From Klebsormidium nitens (lineage: Eukaryota; Streptophyta; Klebsormidiophyceae; Klebsormidiales; Klebsormidiaceae): DNA of 27,568 bases. Shown here piece after piece: positions 1-11,243 of the stretch. The notes beneath the pieces are model-generated. The model saw nothing but the letters and a program-made list of their open reading frames with translations. It did not search any database and had not been told where the DNA came from. The position numbers and the translations under genes are program-made. The stretch covers positions 1-27,568 of the forward strand of contig DF237798.1 in assembly GCA_000708835.1 (NCBI GenBank). The letters run 5' to 3'. The number at the start of each line of letters is the position of its first letter. The stretch's first letter is position 1.

Positions 1-180
1 TATAGAAACGGTACTTCAATGTCTCGTTCTCCGCCAACCAGGCCGGTGCGGCCGCGCCCCACTCTGGCCCGCACGGCGCACTGACAGTGATACTAATTTA
101 GTTATATGGTAAGAATCAGCTTTAAACGTTTTTGTCAGCCAATGTTTCTGATGGATTGCGCTGCATGGTAGGGCACAGCT
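1..180 (+). other. GC-rich patch, possible terminal exon of a gene off the left edge
   Basis: A GC- and CpG-rich stretch (about 25-90) stands out from AT-rich flanks. After an AG at 4-5, which could be a splice acceptor, a frame stays open from 6 to a TAG at 99-101 (31 codons; it contains FNVSFSANQAG). This could be the last exon of a plus-strand gene entering from the left, but I recognise no family and chance is equally likely. The rest up to about 180 shows nothing. Confidence 0.15.
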
Positions 181-199
181 AGGAGCTCAGCGCCAGAAG

Positions 200-1640
200 G
201 TAGCTGGATCCCTTACCCTTCCAATCGAGGACTGCACAGCATCTCCTCCATTGCATCGTTGCAGGCGGCAACTCCTTGGCAAGTATCAACAGTTTTGGTG
301 CTTCTGGCATGGAGGACGCGGCAGCCAGGAAAGCGCGGGTGAAAGCTCTGAGGGAGGCCGCAGAGCTCAGCTGGGGAGGAGCTGGAGACTGGTGCTCGGG
401 ACGGGGAGAATGGGGTTGATGCCCCTGAGTGAGTTTTGGATGGGGCCGACACCGCCAGCCATAAAGCAAGCGATGGGTTGTCGATGAGTATCAATGGTGG
501 TACAAAGTTTTCATTCGCCTCAAACCCTCACAGCGATTTTATACTTCCTTGCTGTACCTGTAGACGCAGGGTCTCAATTCAGTTTTATCAGTCAGCATGT
601 ATCAGCCCATATTTGCTGATTTGACCTGTTGTGTACGTGTCGCTTGCCTCTGATCGGATGCCGCTAGATCTCTTCTCAGCACATCCTCCGTTGCGAAGGC
701 AATGTGTTTTGCAATTGTCACTCTCTCGGTTTTGGCTTCCATAGTGGTTTGAGCAGTCGATGCCACCATGCCGCCTTCGTCTATCCTCGATTTGTTATGG
801 ATTCAGTACCGGTCTTCACAAAAGTCGAAGCCCCACTTCCCTGCAATCTTTTCCAAGGATTAGTTCGTGTGACCCAAAGGGGTGCACAATTCATATGCCA
901 TGCCGCAGTGGTCCTGCTAATGAAAAAGGGGTGTTAAGGTGTCCTCCCCCCACATCATCAAGCACTGGTGTTCTATGGCAATTGCATTTTGGCCCATGCG
1001 GCAAGATTGTCTGGACAGTGCGCAATTGGAACCCCCAAGATGTTGTTTATGCAGAATCGCATGCTGATTGAGGTTCGTTTCGACACTGTCTGCAGGCATG
1101 AACAGGGGGACCGGTTTGAAACTATTTGCCACGAGAGGAGGAGCTCTAACGTCAGCGGGAAGTTGGGTCGATTGTCCAAAGTTTGAAGACCCGGTGGCAA
1201 AGTCGCCAACCGTAGTAGACGACCCTGAGGCAAGTGATTCAACTGGCTGCCGGGACGTGTCAACTGAGTTGTACAACCGAATGTAATGATTTGGTAGGGC
1301 CAACTTATGTAGCTGGAGGAAACTAGGGATGCATGCTCGTAGAGTGCCGTCTCATACATCTCTTTGTGTCTGCAACCGGCACCTACGGGTCTTTCTTGGT
1401 ATCTATTTGACTGGCGCCTTTGCACATATGCGCGTAGTAATGTGGAACTCAAGATTGTTTACCTGGGTCAAGCTAGGTCAAGCAGAGTTCTTTGAGGGAC
1501 TTCAGACTTGAGCTTCTGTACACAGTTGACTGGCATCTCCTGATCTCTGGGAGTTAAAATTACGTTCCTACCTAGGCTCCAACGGCTGCTTCGATCAGTT
1601 TTTGGGGCAACCGGTTGCTGATGGCTGGTGTTGTAGACTC
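200..1640 (+). pseudogene. Truncated, frameshifted copy of the CCDC12/cwf18 splicing-factor gene
   Basis: This segment aligns by eye with the intact gene at 16239-18676, from just upstream of the start codon through exon 1, intron 1, exon 2 and most of intron 2. The exon 1 copy (309-428) starts with ATG and MEDAAARKAR, but has lost 8 bases near 367-378 relative to the intact copy; this shifts the frame into a TGA at 417-419. The exon 2 copy (1096-1229) has two single-base losses. Both copies keep the unusual GC splice donor after exon 2 (GAG|GCAAGT, here 1230-1231). No counterparts of exons 3 and 4 were found downstream, so the conserved C-terminal basic and coiled-coil region is missing. Because introns are kept, this is a DNA-level duplication and not a retrocopy. 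Homology fades near 1640, possibly with weak similarity to about 1720. It may still be transcribed, but cannot make a normal protein. Confidence 0.85.
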
Positions 1641-2080
1641 TTCAGATTATGCACAGGAGAAACTATTGTGTTGTTCTTACTCTAAGGTCTGACCCTGACG
1701 AAGTGGGCCGTCCTGGGTATGAGCTTATCTTGAACAGTATCTCGGCCAAGGACGCCTTTTCCAAAGACGGATTGAGCTGGTGAAGGTAACTGGAAAACAA
1801 CATGAAAGAAGCCTCAGGCGGCAGATTTTGGTTGGTTCTTGCCCAAAGTTTGGAGCTCACATAATGCATCTGCGCACGGAGTCGAAGCAGTGTCGTGTGG
1901 TCCAAAAATCAATCAGAACACTAATATTTTAGACAGATTTGAGAAGGCTCTTGACTACTCGAGATGCAAATCTTGAGCGGTAAAAGCTGCTCACCTTTCT
2001 CGAATGCATTCCAATATGCCGCGAGGGACTCTCTCTTGGACTTTACCCCTCAGCTATCAGACCTTCTATGGTTCTTTCAG
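1641..2080. other. Spacer between the pseudogene and the EF-hand gene; no exon identified
   Basis: No recognisable gene. A frame open from ATG 1964 runs straight into the EF-hand exon at 2081, so the protein could start there with a 39-residue leader. However, the pyrimidine-rich stretch ending in TTCTTTCAG at 2072-2080 looks like a splice acceptor, so this may be intron. Confidence 0.3.
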
Positions 2081-5000
2081 GTGCACCTGCGGAACACATT
2101 TGGGAGCATGGACCCTGCCGGGGAGGGGCGCCTCGACTGGCAGAAGATTCAGGAGGGTCTGCGACAGTACCGGGTAGAGCTCACAGCAGAAGAGGGGCGG
2201 CGCGTGCTGGACAGACTGGATGCTGACGCCAGGTGAGCGAGCAATTCCGACACTCAAAATCGGAGTTCTGGACGATGGAAAGAGGTGTGGTACCATAATT
2301 GGTGTGGGCCCTGGAAAGCGCCTCAGAACGCTCGAGTCGTCCTTTAGCGATGGAGGTCAAGTGTACCGACCTGTGATGTGCTGTTTCCGTCAAAATCCAG
2401 CAGGTGTGCTTGACTTTCGCAACGAGGTCAAGACCTGGAGCTAGGCGCGCTCGATTTCTGCTGAGGAGAGAGACGGTGCGACTCTCACTGGAACATTCTG
2501 ATCAACCGTCCTAGAATTGCAATAAGGCCATGTGGGACGTCTGGTAAGAAACCCGCAGCGACACTTTCTCAAGTTAGACAATCAAGCCTTTCCGGGATTT
2601 GTCTAGTGGCTTCTGACATCGTTAAGCGTCCTCTGCAGCGGTCGGGTGGAGTACATTCGGCTGCTGACAATCTTCACGGAGGGCACGTCGGGCAGCCGCC
2701 CAAGTACGGCGAGCAACGTCATGCTGACGACAGCACCGGGGGACCCGCTGCCCAGGAACGTCAAGGTGGGTGTGCAGATGCACTGAGGTAATCTTTTGGA
2801 ATATCTGAACCTCTGATGAAAATGCTGGAGTAGGCCGAGACTTTTTGAGGAGGTTACGATCGCTGTGAAAAGTAGGGAAGCAACGCCGGTTTAAATTCTG
2901 CAGCGGCAAACGTCTGCGTCGTCACTTGCAACAAACGACAGCCAATGGCGTTCAGGCCTCACTTGCTCACATCGTTTACCTCACTCTGCCGGATCGATCC
3001 TTGTCACTCCTGACAGTCTCTGATTTTCTTCCCGTTTCGCAGCCCGCCACCCGGTCAGGCTACAATCTGGCACTGTGAGACGGGCAGCGTGTACCATGTA
3101 AGTTTCCGGATATACTACCTGCACAAAGGTTGATATTTGTTTAGCATCTCCGCATCATTGAGAGAATCAACGATAAACTTCCGCCAGAAGGTTCTAGTAC
3201 GTAACGCACCAGAATGGCATCGAGAGAACAGCTCAGGTCCTCCCGGATGATAGCTTCACAGTCTGTGATTCCGCACATACGATCTGCCATCTGTCACTCC
3301 TAAAGCTTTTCGAGCAAGCCTAAGGCTTTTTGCCCCTTGGGGACCTCACTTTTTGCCGGTGATTCACTCCAACGCCCATTATCCCCTCTCAAAGGGTTTA
3401 CCCGCAACCATGGGTCCTGGCATCAATCCAACGCTACCCAACGATTCAGAATATAGTGGCTTTCTCCGAAGTCAGCGCCTCTGATATTTAATTTAAAAAT
3501 CAAGAGGGGTGGCCACCCCGTAGATTGAAAGTCGGCCGCAAGACAAGACAAGAAGCATGTGAGGGCCGTCCAGCGTTGTAGCTTAGTAATCGTTTCGTTT
3601 AATTGACCTTTTCTTTTTACGCGTGACAGCGCTGCGGTACAACCTTTTGGAGCAAGTCCGAAGTTTTCTCAGCAGTCATACGCCCGACGCCGGTGAGCGC
3701 CTGGACGCCGCGAGGAAGAGACACGTGGCACATCCGCGTGATTCGAACATTCTGAAGCAGCTTCCAATCCAAGCGGTTGTGCTCAACAGACGAACTGAGA
3801 TACTTCCAAAGTCGTCTAATGATAAACTTGTTTTCTTGCGATAAACAAAGGGTTTAGACAAGCGAGTCATTTGACAGGTCTCAGTGTTGCCCACCCAATT
3901 TGTAAGTTGCGGCAATCGAATCAAATGCCAAGCGAAGCGTGCCGCTTTCTGCGCACCAACGCTCGCCTTTTGGCAGGAATTCCCTCCTCGCGGCACTGCT
4001 GGCACAGGCCGTTCACAGCTTCCCAGTTTTCAAAAAAGTAATCTTTTTATTATTCCTATCTTCAGGGGTCCACAGGGTACTGCTCCGACCTGGACCGCTT
4101 CCAAAGTGTAAATACGCTCCGGGCGCAGAGCGCCACGCCCGGCTCGCACTCCACCTTCTCTTAGGTAGGCCATTCGCACCAGTTCATTCTGCAACAACCT
4201 CTCAAAAAAAATCAAGGGAGGACCTAGATTACGTCCGACAGGATAAACGACCCAATTGCTGTCGAAAAGAAGTATTCAGAACGAAGATCGTTCGCACATG
4301 AGCAATCCAGAAAGTTCGAGGGCGGCAGGGTTTTGCAGAACTGACGGAGACCAAGACCCGCGCGGCGGGACCGCTCCCGTCGTTGGTGCCGCAGTGGCGG
4401 CCAGACGTACTCCGCCTCGCATCATACCTCGCTGCCCGTCACAATTGCATTCTCGAGCTTTTCTAGGCAGCAGAAAGCTGGGTAGTAATTTGCGTCCTAT
4501 GCAGCTGGCGTAGAATACGCCAAAACCAAAATCTTAGAGGTTTTTTCCGCAGGCGCTGAATGGTGGCAGCGGGCGGTCGCCCTCCCGCAAGCGCGCCATC
4601 AGCGCGGGCGTGCTGCAGGAGCTGGCGACCAGCAACGACACCATGGCGGCGGCCAAGCAGGCGGCGCGCATCACGCGGCTCACCGGCCAGAAGCAGAGGT
4701 GAGGCCCGGGATGACGTCATCTTTGCACACCTGGGATGACGTCACGAACATAACAACTTGTCGGTTGCCATGCTTACGAATCTTTTGACATTCTTGGCTC
4801 GCTCCATGAACTGGCTTTGACCGTTGAAAGAACCTTCCCTGGTTAGCTGTTGCCGAATGGAGAGAGGGGATGTCTGCTCAATTTACGAAGTCCCTTTACG
4901 CAACGGGGTGAGCAAAGGCTAGAGACGAAGTCACCAAGTGGTGAAGTGAAAGCAAATTGGCGGCCGGTCACGAAGATGCCCTGTCGTCGTCTAAGTTAGA

Positions 5001-5400
5001 TGAATCGACTTTGCCTGAAAGTCGATCTAACCAAGACCGCAAATCACAAGTCCGTTGCGCCGGGTCTGCGCTTAACAGAACGATAGCATTGACTGGTCCA
5101 GGTTTGACACTTTCCCGTCACATTTCTTTGACGTCGACCTAGCAACGCCTGTACCTGATTCGACCTAGTGAGGAAGCTTCTGAAAATTCCGCTTATTTGT
5201 TTTAGCACCTCAGGGCTCAGGCGTTCTTTGGCTTCCAAGGGATGCATTTGTACACCAGCTCATCAGGCTAGCCAATATGTGTCTGACACGTGGCTTCTCT
5301 GGGCAGGTACATGGAGATGAGTCGGGCGACCGAGAACGAGCGCGCGTCGGCGGCCGCGACCGGGTCTCAGACGCTCTTTGGAGTCGACGTAGCCGCGTGA
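2081..5400 (+). CDS. EF-hand domain protein, 5' end undetermined
   Basis: Exons seen: 2081-2232, 2639-2765, 4553-4698 and 5307-5400 (TGA at 5398-5400). Phases agree at each join (AG|C, phase 0, AG|G), giving at least 173 codons. An optional 21-codon exon at 3630-3692 is in phase on both sides. The N-terminal part has two helix-loop-helix units. Loop 1 is DPAGEGRLDWQK and loop 2, formed across a splice junction, is DADASGRVEYIR. Both lack the acidic residue normally at loop position 12, so calcium binding is doubtful. A Ser/Thr/Pro-rich linker follows, then a basic and Ala-rich tail (RSPSRKRAISAG, then helical AAAKQAARITRLTGQKQR) ending in FGVDVAA. Exons are GC-rich at third positions, unlike the introns. 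The layout suggests a calcyphosin- or flagella-associated-type EF-hand protein, but no family is certain. The missing 5' exons may lie upstream or may have been lost next to the duplicated CCDC12 segment. Confidence 0.6.
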
Positions 5401-7409
5401 AAAGGAAGCAAGAAAGAGTCTTCTCAGTTAAAAGCATAAAGCTGAGGACGTAACCAGCCTTGAAAGTGTTTGATTCGGCAGGAGTGTCGAACTCAGTTGT
5501 TAAGAGATTTCGAAGCGGCGAAAGCCAGGTCGGCAGGTCTTATGCAACTGTTGAAGCCGCTTTTCGCGAGGCCATCGCCATTTTGCAGAGGCACGCGCGC
5601 GCGCGCTATCAGAGCGGTACATGTTGGTGTAAGAGCAGGAGTGCTGCAATCGTGCTCCCCTTGCACACTGTCGTAGTCCTCGGAAATTCTGTGATGAGCA
5701 AAAACGTATGCGCCGCAAATTAATGCTCGTCAAGAAACGAATAGCGAATTTGTAGCAAAACTCACTGAAGGATAAATCCGGATTCCGTGTGCTGAGCTAC
5801 TACTGCTGCATGAACGATAGGACGTCAGGTGAGCTGACTAGATCTGTCGCCCGGTATATAATGACAGGTGGGAATGAGAGAGGTTGCCGCCGTCAAGCTA
5901 CGACAGGGGAATTGACCACGAGGTTTTGTCAGACGCCACGAGCTCCTCAAATCACTGAATGCATTGAGCCCAAACGAAAGCGTTTCTTTGCTCTTTCGGT
6001 TACATTAGACGAGATCTTTCGTTGGAAAGATCGCCTCTTGCAATCTGACCACTCTTGTCACGGACGTAGGGCAAGGGACCGACAGAGCCTGCAGTGCTGC
6101 CAAATCAAACCACATCCGTCACAGTTCAGAAGAAGGAAGGCTATTAAACGAACGTGACAGCGATAGCCATAGCCCATACTCTGTCATGCCGCATTACAAT
6201 CGTTAGCTCCTGCTGGATTTATGATTTGGGACCAGTGATGTATGCTGAGGGTACGTCTCATTTCGTAAAGCGACGCCGTAGCTTGTGCGGCCATGATGCA
6301 CAAGCTTCCGACTCTGCCATGGCGCATAAATGGTTTGTATGTGCCCTCTTTTGACCAAAATATAAACACAAAGCACTGATCAGGTATATGGCTCCGCATG
6401 CACCACCGCGGCGCGGCCCAATCGTATCCCGTCGCGGCGGCGCGCGGCTGCTCATTATCGCCACCGGGGTCCATATGCGTTCATAGAATCCGCCTCATTA
6501 TTGGTTCGTGTATTGTGTCCAATCACCGATCGCTAGACACGATTGAAATCAATCATTCAATCTTGAATTCCAGCCTGAACTCAACCGACAATACAGGGCG
6601 GCAAAGTCAAACAGCCATTTGAAAAAACTTAGTGTGCACCTGTGTGCCAGCGCTATCATAATGCATATACGTGGTACTGAGTCTCCGACTTTCTGGCGGT
6701 GCAAGGTTAAGAACAGGCTGTTCGATTAGAACTTACCATGTGTCTGCGGCGGCTCATGCAGACCGGCCAATCATCTCTGACAAACAACCAAAGATAGAAA
6801 CTATCCGTATAATATGTAGTGTTGTCTATAGTGTATATATTCGAGTATATAATTCTTGATCTACCTCGCCCGGAATGTTGTCGGGCACGGTAGTACAATA
6901 ATCCGGTGACATGGTGTGATTACCTAGTCGCATGCATGATCAGCCTCAAAGCCATGTTAGAAAAGCTACGAGCACGATTATTAAGAAGCCAGATCGTCAG
7001 TCCGTACACAAAGTATGCATGCGGTTTTTGAAGTCGCGTTCTATTGCAATTTGTCAAGGCAGCGTTTCGATCTCAGGAAAACAAACACACAAGAATTGTC
7101 ACTGCTTGTTTCTCTGATATCTGCAGTTTTACACTCTTGTTTCAAGCTCGTTGGTAGTAGACGGTAAGATATGTCTTTGATGGATAGGCAATGAAGACCA
7201 AAAACGTGTTCGGTTGACCACGGCTGACGGTTACAAGCTGCGCAAGTCGTACGTTGTTGCTACGGACAACTCAACCCACACCGACCCCTCTAGCTTCATG
7301 CACTTGTATCTACTATACTCAACATATTCCGGCCTGCTGGCTTCGAAATCATCGTGCCTGGTCCTGAGAATATTAGCCGTCAACTTGGCACCAGAAGAAC
7401 CGGCGCCTT
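5401..7409. other. Gene-free interval, compositionally mixed
   Basis: No supportable gene. It includes a short alternating CG run at 5594-5606, a small CpG-rich core at about 6396-6465 inside AT-rich DNA, and an AT-rich stretch at about 6780-6870 with many TATA-like words. Open frames here are short and have no recognisable motif. The 3' flanks of the EF-hand gene (left) and the HsbA-like gene (right, minus strand) meet here. Confidence 0.5.
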
Positions 7410-8850
7410 TCACTGCTGCCAGAGCTTAAGCCCAAGGCCGGAGTACGCGTTGATTGCAATTGTGGTGGTGCCATCCAGCGACATCTGCTGCCCACTGATG
7501 GTCTTGGATGCTGCCTCGCTGGAGGCGAGGTCAGTCAGCTGGAACAGGTACGCGTCGATGACACCCTCATATTGTCTGAGCACTTCTGCGACGGGCTGTC
7601 CGATGAAGGGGACGGTGTTGAAGAGGCCCGCCTTGCCGATCAGGATGTTAAGCAGCGCCTGGTGCACGCGCACCATGTCGCGGACTGCGTCCGCAACGGC
7701 GGTTGTGTCGGCGCCGCTCAATCGCTCGGCTCCTTGGGCCTCCTGCAATGATGGGCAACAAGATCTGGATCAGCAGACCACCACGTGGGCCGTTTAAAGC
7801 CTCGGTTCATGAAAATCCTTTTCAGGATATTCTTTGACAGAGGAAAAGTGCTGCTCTGGTCTCTCAAACTATGATGACATACAGGTCACCACCTGCAAAC
7901 ACCCGCTGTTAAGTCGGTCATTTTTTCGTGTGCACTATTATGGCGCTGTGCAAGGGTAGTACTGCGCGGTTGGTTATCAAATGCGCGCCTTCTATTGGAT
8001 GATTTTAGCTCGGCTCTTGGGATTTAATCTGGTCAGAATTGGAGCCGTCAAAGTCAAGTCAGTGGTGCTACATAGCATTTCAGTACAGGTTATTTCTCAA
8101 GCAAATGAAAAGTTGATGTAGATCAACAATCGAGGTTACTTCGGAGCCTGCTAGTATGTCTTTGGATTGCAGGATAGTCAAACTTCAAATCGACATAGGC
8201 CAGGCTTCCACAACAGCAGATTGAAGAATACAAGTTGAGGATGTACACTTGATGCTTGACCTAGAGCATAATCCATGCAGACTCATTCATACTTCATCAT
8301 TGAGTCTTCACAAAGCAGCTTGCTCTGGACAAGCCACCCTTTAGAGACTTTGGAACTTCCTGTGTGGTTGTACAAGCTTGCCCTTTGAACTGGGCTGAGC
8401 TCTGCAAAAGCTGTGCAGAATTACAGACATGGAGCCCCATTTTTTCACACAGAGCAGTTAAGAGGACCAACTTCAGAGAGGGAAGTCTCGTGTTACCGCG
8501 TCCAGGGCAGACAGTGCTTTCCCAAATCACCTCAATTGGGAGCCAGCATGAAGGACTCAGGCTTGAGAAGAGGTGTTCAAGTTGCATACCGCAATGCTGG
8601 TGGTCAACTCGGTGATCATCTCGGTGAAGCCTACAATGATCTTGGGGAAGGGGCCCTGGCCAATGACGATCAGCGGCCCATTGATAATGGTGATGGATTG
8701 GGCGGGGGCCTGGAGAGCTTGGCCTTGCTGAGTCGCCCTCTTGATGGAGTCAACCAGCTGACGGGGCGTCGCGGACGCGGATGTGGTTGGGGCGCACAGC
8801 AGGAGCAGTGCAGAGAGAGCCAACAGGCGGAGGGCAGTGGGAGAAGCCAT
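7410..8850 (-). CDS. Putative secreted HsbA-like (hydrophobic surface-binding) protein
   Basis: Two exons on the minus strand: 8850-8590 (87 codons) and 7742-7410 (110 codons plus TGA), joined in phase 0 with donor GCG|GTATGC and acceptor TTGCAG|GAG, giving 197 residues. The start ATG lies in a good context (ACCATGG). Residues 1-25 form a signal peptide: short N-region, LLALSALLLLCA core, then a small-residue cleavage region. No further membrane segment or GPI signal is obvious. The mature part is Cys-poor and largely helical. The second exon (ADTTAVADAVRDMVRVHQAL, then LLNILIGKAGLF, a loop, and a long amphipathic helix ending AINAYSGLGL) resembles the helical repeat pattern of fungal HsbA-like cell-wall proteins as I recall it. 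Such proteins coat hydrophobic surfaces outside the cell. The family match is from memory. The alternative is an unrelated secreted helical protein. A pyrimidine-rich CCCTCCAG ends only 5 bases before the ATG, so a 5' UTR intron is possible. Confidence 0.6.
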
Positions 8851-8906
8851 GGTACCTGGAGGGAAAGGATGGATGCAACTGTCAGGGACAGCTTGTAAAA
8901 GAATAA

Positions 8907-9391
8907 GCATTTCCTGGGGAAAGGATAGGGAAACAAAGTGGCTAAGAGCACACTGCTGAGAATCAGGCTCCTCACGATCAATGAGGACAAGAAGCCAAGA
9001 ATTGTGAACAAGGAAACGAGAATAAGACTGAAAGCAACAAGCTTTTTATGATTCTGACTAGAATTGCTTTGAAAGCTTTCTTGGAGACTTTGTCCAAAAA
9101 CGAGAGCACCGACAGAAAGCAGGAACAGGATTGACGGAAACACTATTTCAGCACGAGATTGTAAGGTTTCTTGGACTACCTGCAGGCCTAGCTTCATGTG
9201 ACCCTCTCTCAGCATTCAGCAGAACATTCCAACTTCTGGGATTGCTGAACCCATTGATTGAAGATTATTGAGAGGTGCTCCAAATCAAGTGAACATGTCA
9301 ACAGAGGTTTTGCGAGTGACTTCAGAAAAGACTCAAAGGTCTCTCGCAAGCAGGCCAATAATGCAAACACTCTCTTTCCTGAGGTTGCCAT
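8907..9391 (-). pseudogene. Frameshifted small membrane-protein ORF, family unknown
   Basis: From ATG 9391 (minus) a frame encodes 60 coding-like residues (MATSGKRVFALLACLRETF, later HLSIIFNQWVQQSQKLE) and stops at 9209-9211. A second frame, one base out of register, opens at 9215 and carries an amphipathic stretch (LQVVQETLQSRAEIV), then two or three hydrophobic segments at about 9146-9092 and 9041-8930 (FPSILFLLSVGALVFG; LVAFSLILVSLFTILGFLSS). Together they read like one short protein with an N-terminal soluble helix and a C-terminal membrane hairpin, broken by a one-base shift in the overlap TGAATGCTGA. The 3' end is unclear because the second frame runs on into the HsbA-like exon. It could be a decayed gene, a sequencing error in a real gene, or two chance ORFs. 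Confidence 0.3.
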
Positions 9392-11243
9392 TGATATGTG
9401 GATGGCAGCCAAAAAAGGAATGTTGCAAGTAAATGTGGCATTGCGTGAGTTCTGCGATTCCTAGCGCCTAGGTGGTTTTTGATCATGCTAAGTTGATGAA
9501 TTTCTGGCTTAAGCTAAATCAAACAAGCAGTTGCAGAAACAACAATGCTACATGTTCAAAAGGAGAATCTCAACAACCAACATGGCAGCATGCTCTGATC
9601 CACCACACTGTCAATATCAGCTCAAGATTCAAACAGCCACCATCAAAGAAGGACGAAGGGCAGCAAGATGGCACATCAGCAGCCAATCTTGAGTAGAATT
9701 ACAAGAAGGTATTGAAGCAGAACAGGCTGTTGCAACATGCAGCATAAGCTTCAGAGAGCCTGCGACTGAGCTCACCTGAGACGAAGACTAGCTCGCAGAG
9801 GTCCTCTCACCGCAGAGACTGCTGGTGGTGATCTGGTCAGCTGCTGACAGGGTTGGGGATTGGTGGCGCCTGCTCTTGAAGTAAGCAAGTGCAATAACAC
9901 CAGGTCTTCGGGCACCGAGCAGGAGTAGCAAAATTGCTGGCTTGCAGGGGAGGAATCAGGGGGCAAAGACCGGTACTCAGTTCTCGAATCCCCTTAGGTA
10001 GTAGAAGGACCTAAGAATCTGTGACAAGCCTGCTACTGTAGCCAGCAGTACTGAGTAGGTACTAGGTACCGTATCGGGTGTTGGACCAGCCAACGAGAGA
10101 GGACGGTACTTGAGCAGTGTGCAGTGCTGGGGGAATAATTTGCAATGTACGTACCGGTACCTACCATGGTAGCCGACTGCACGTCTTGAGCCCTTTGTCA
10201 TTGGCAGACCCTTCCCTCATGGTCCATGGAATCCCCAGACGTATACCGTATCCCTGTGAGTCACCGACTTGTGGTGCCTTGGTCTGACCGTACGCCGCGC
10301 AATCATTATGCCCAATTACTGCTGAAGCTGACACTCGTCGTATGTCACATGGCCTAGCCGCTTATGTTCCTTCAGGTTCACATTTTACGGATCACGCTTC
10401 AAGCTGGATTGGATATCATGCATTCCCGCATCTAGACATATTGCGTGTCTTTCTATCTCCGCGTATGAAGAGGGTTGTTACCTACCGGCTGGAGGCTCCG
10501 CTGCTTGCGAGAATGCGAACATGTACGGATATTGACCGACTCCTGACGTGATCAACGACCGTTAGGTATAAGGATGGATAAGGATGACGTTGTTCATAGA
10601 ATGCATCGGACGGTTTGCAATACCAGTCGAGGTCATACGAGGGTGCAGATCGCTCCACGTCAACAATCCAATTCATCCGCCCGACTCGGATTATTTTGCG
10701 GATCTTGGTTCTTCATGTGATGACGTTGTGTATCTTTGACATATGCAAATTCGGGCCAAACCTCCGATCAATTCGCCGGTACGTCGCGCCCCGGGCCAGC
10801 CAGCCGGCGCCGGCCCGGCCGCGGCCTGTCATGCCCTGAGTGCACACTGATGCGCCGCGCCTAGTCGCGCGCGGCGGCCTTGTAATATGACATCGGAAGA
10901 ATGCTGGGCCAGAACAGCTACGACTCCATATAAGCCATCGAACCAAACAACAAGTTTGTGTGACGATATTATATTCTGACCTCTTCGTTCCATTGTCAAT
11001 GGAAATATCTGCATATTCATACACTTGACATTTCACCCGACAATGGGTGGATCTACTAAGCTGTCAACCCTGCAAACTCAAGTATCAAAGTCTGCATAAT
11101 GGACTGGGTTACTCCCGTGACAGGACGACGCGCTCACATATTTGGCTACATGTCATCGAGCCAGCTCTATGTTGGCGAGCGCGCCATTTGATTTGAGTTG
11201 AACCGCTCCGCACTGCTCACGACCCAGTTCCCCCTCTAACCCC
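9392..11243. other. Gene-free interval with a GTAC cluster and a CpG-rich core
   Basis: No supportable gene on either strand. Notable contents are eight GTAC tetramers between 9973 and 10160, and a CpG-rich core at about 10770-10880 with perfect palindromes at 10803-10814 (GCCGGCGCCGGC) and 10817-10826 (GGCCGCGGCC). The DNA around this core is AT-rich. The right end abuts the 3' end of the TCHQD gene. Confidence 0.5.
9973..10160. promoter_or_regulatory. Cluster of eight GTAC core sites
   Basis: GTAC occurs at 9973, 10048, 10059, 10066, 10106, 10147, 10151 and 10157, eight times in 188 bp where under one is expected by chance. GTAC is the core bound by SBP-domain regulators such as CRR1 in Chlamydomonas and SPL7 in Arabidopsis (copper and hypoxia responses). 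The cluster lies upstream of the minus-strand ORFs at 9391 and 8850. Function is inferred only; the sites could instead be a by-product of local palindromic or repeated sequence. Confidence 0.3.

Noticed and set aside
973-1452. 159-codon minus-strand frame over the CCDC12 pseudogene
   Set aside because: Antisense shadow of the decayed exon 2 and its introns; no motif.
3043-3098. Possible extra exon of the EF-hand gene
   Set aside because: It has good acceptor and donor consensus, but in the phase set by the previous exon it reaches a TGA at 3076-3078; other frames would break the downstream joins.
5594-5606. Alternating CG run
   Set aside because: Only 13 bases; a minor simple repeat with no wider context.
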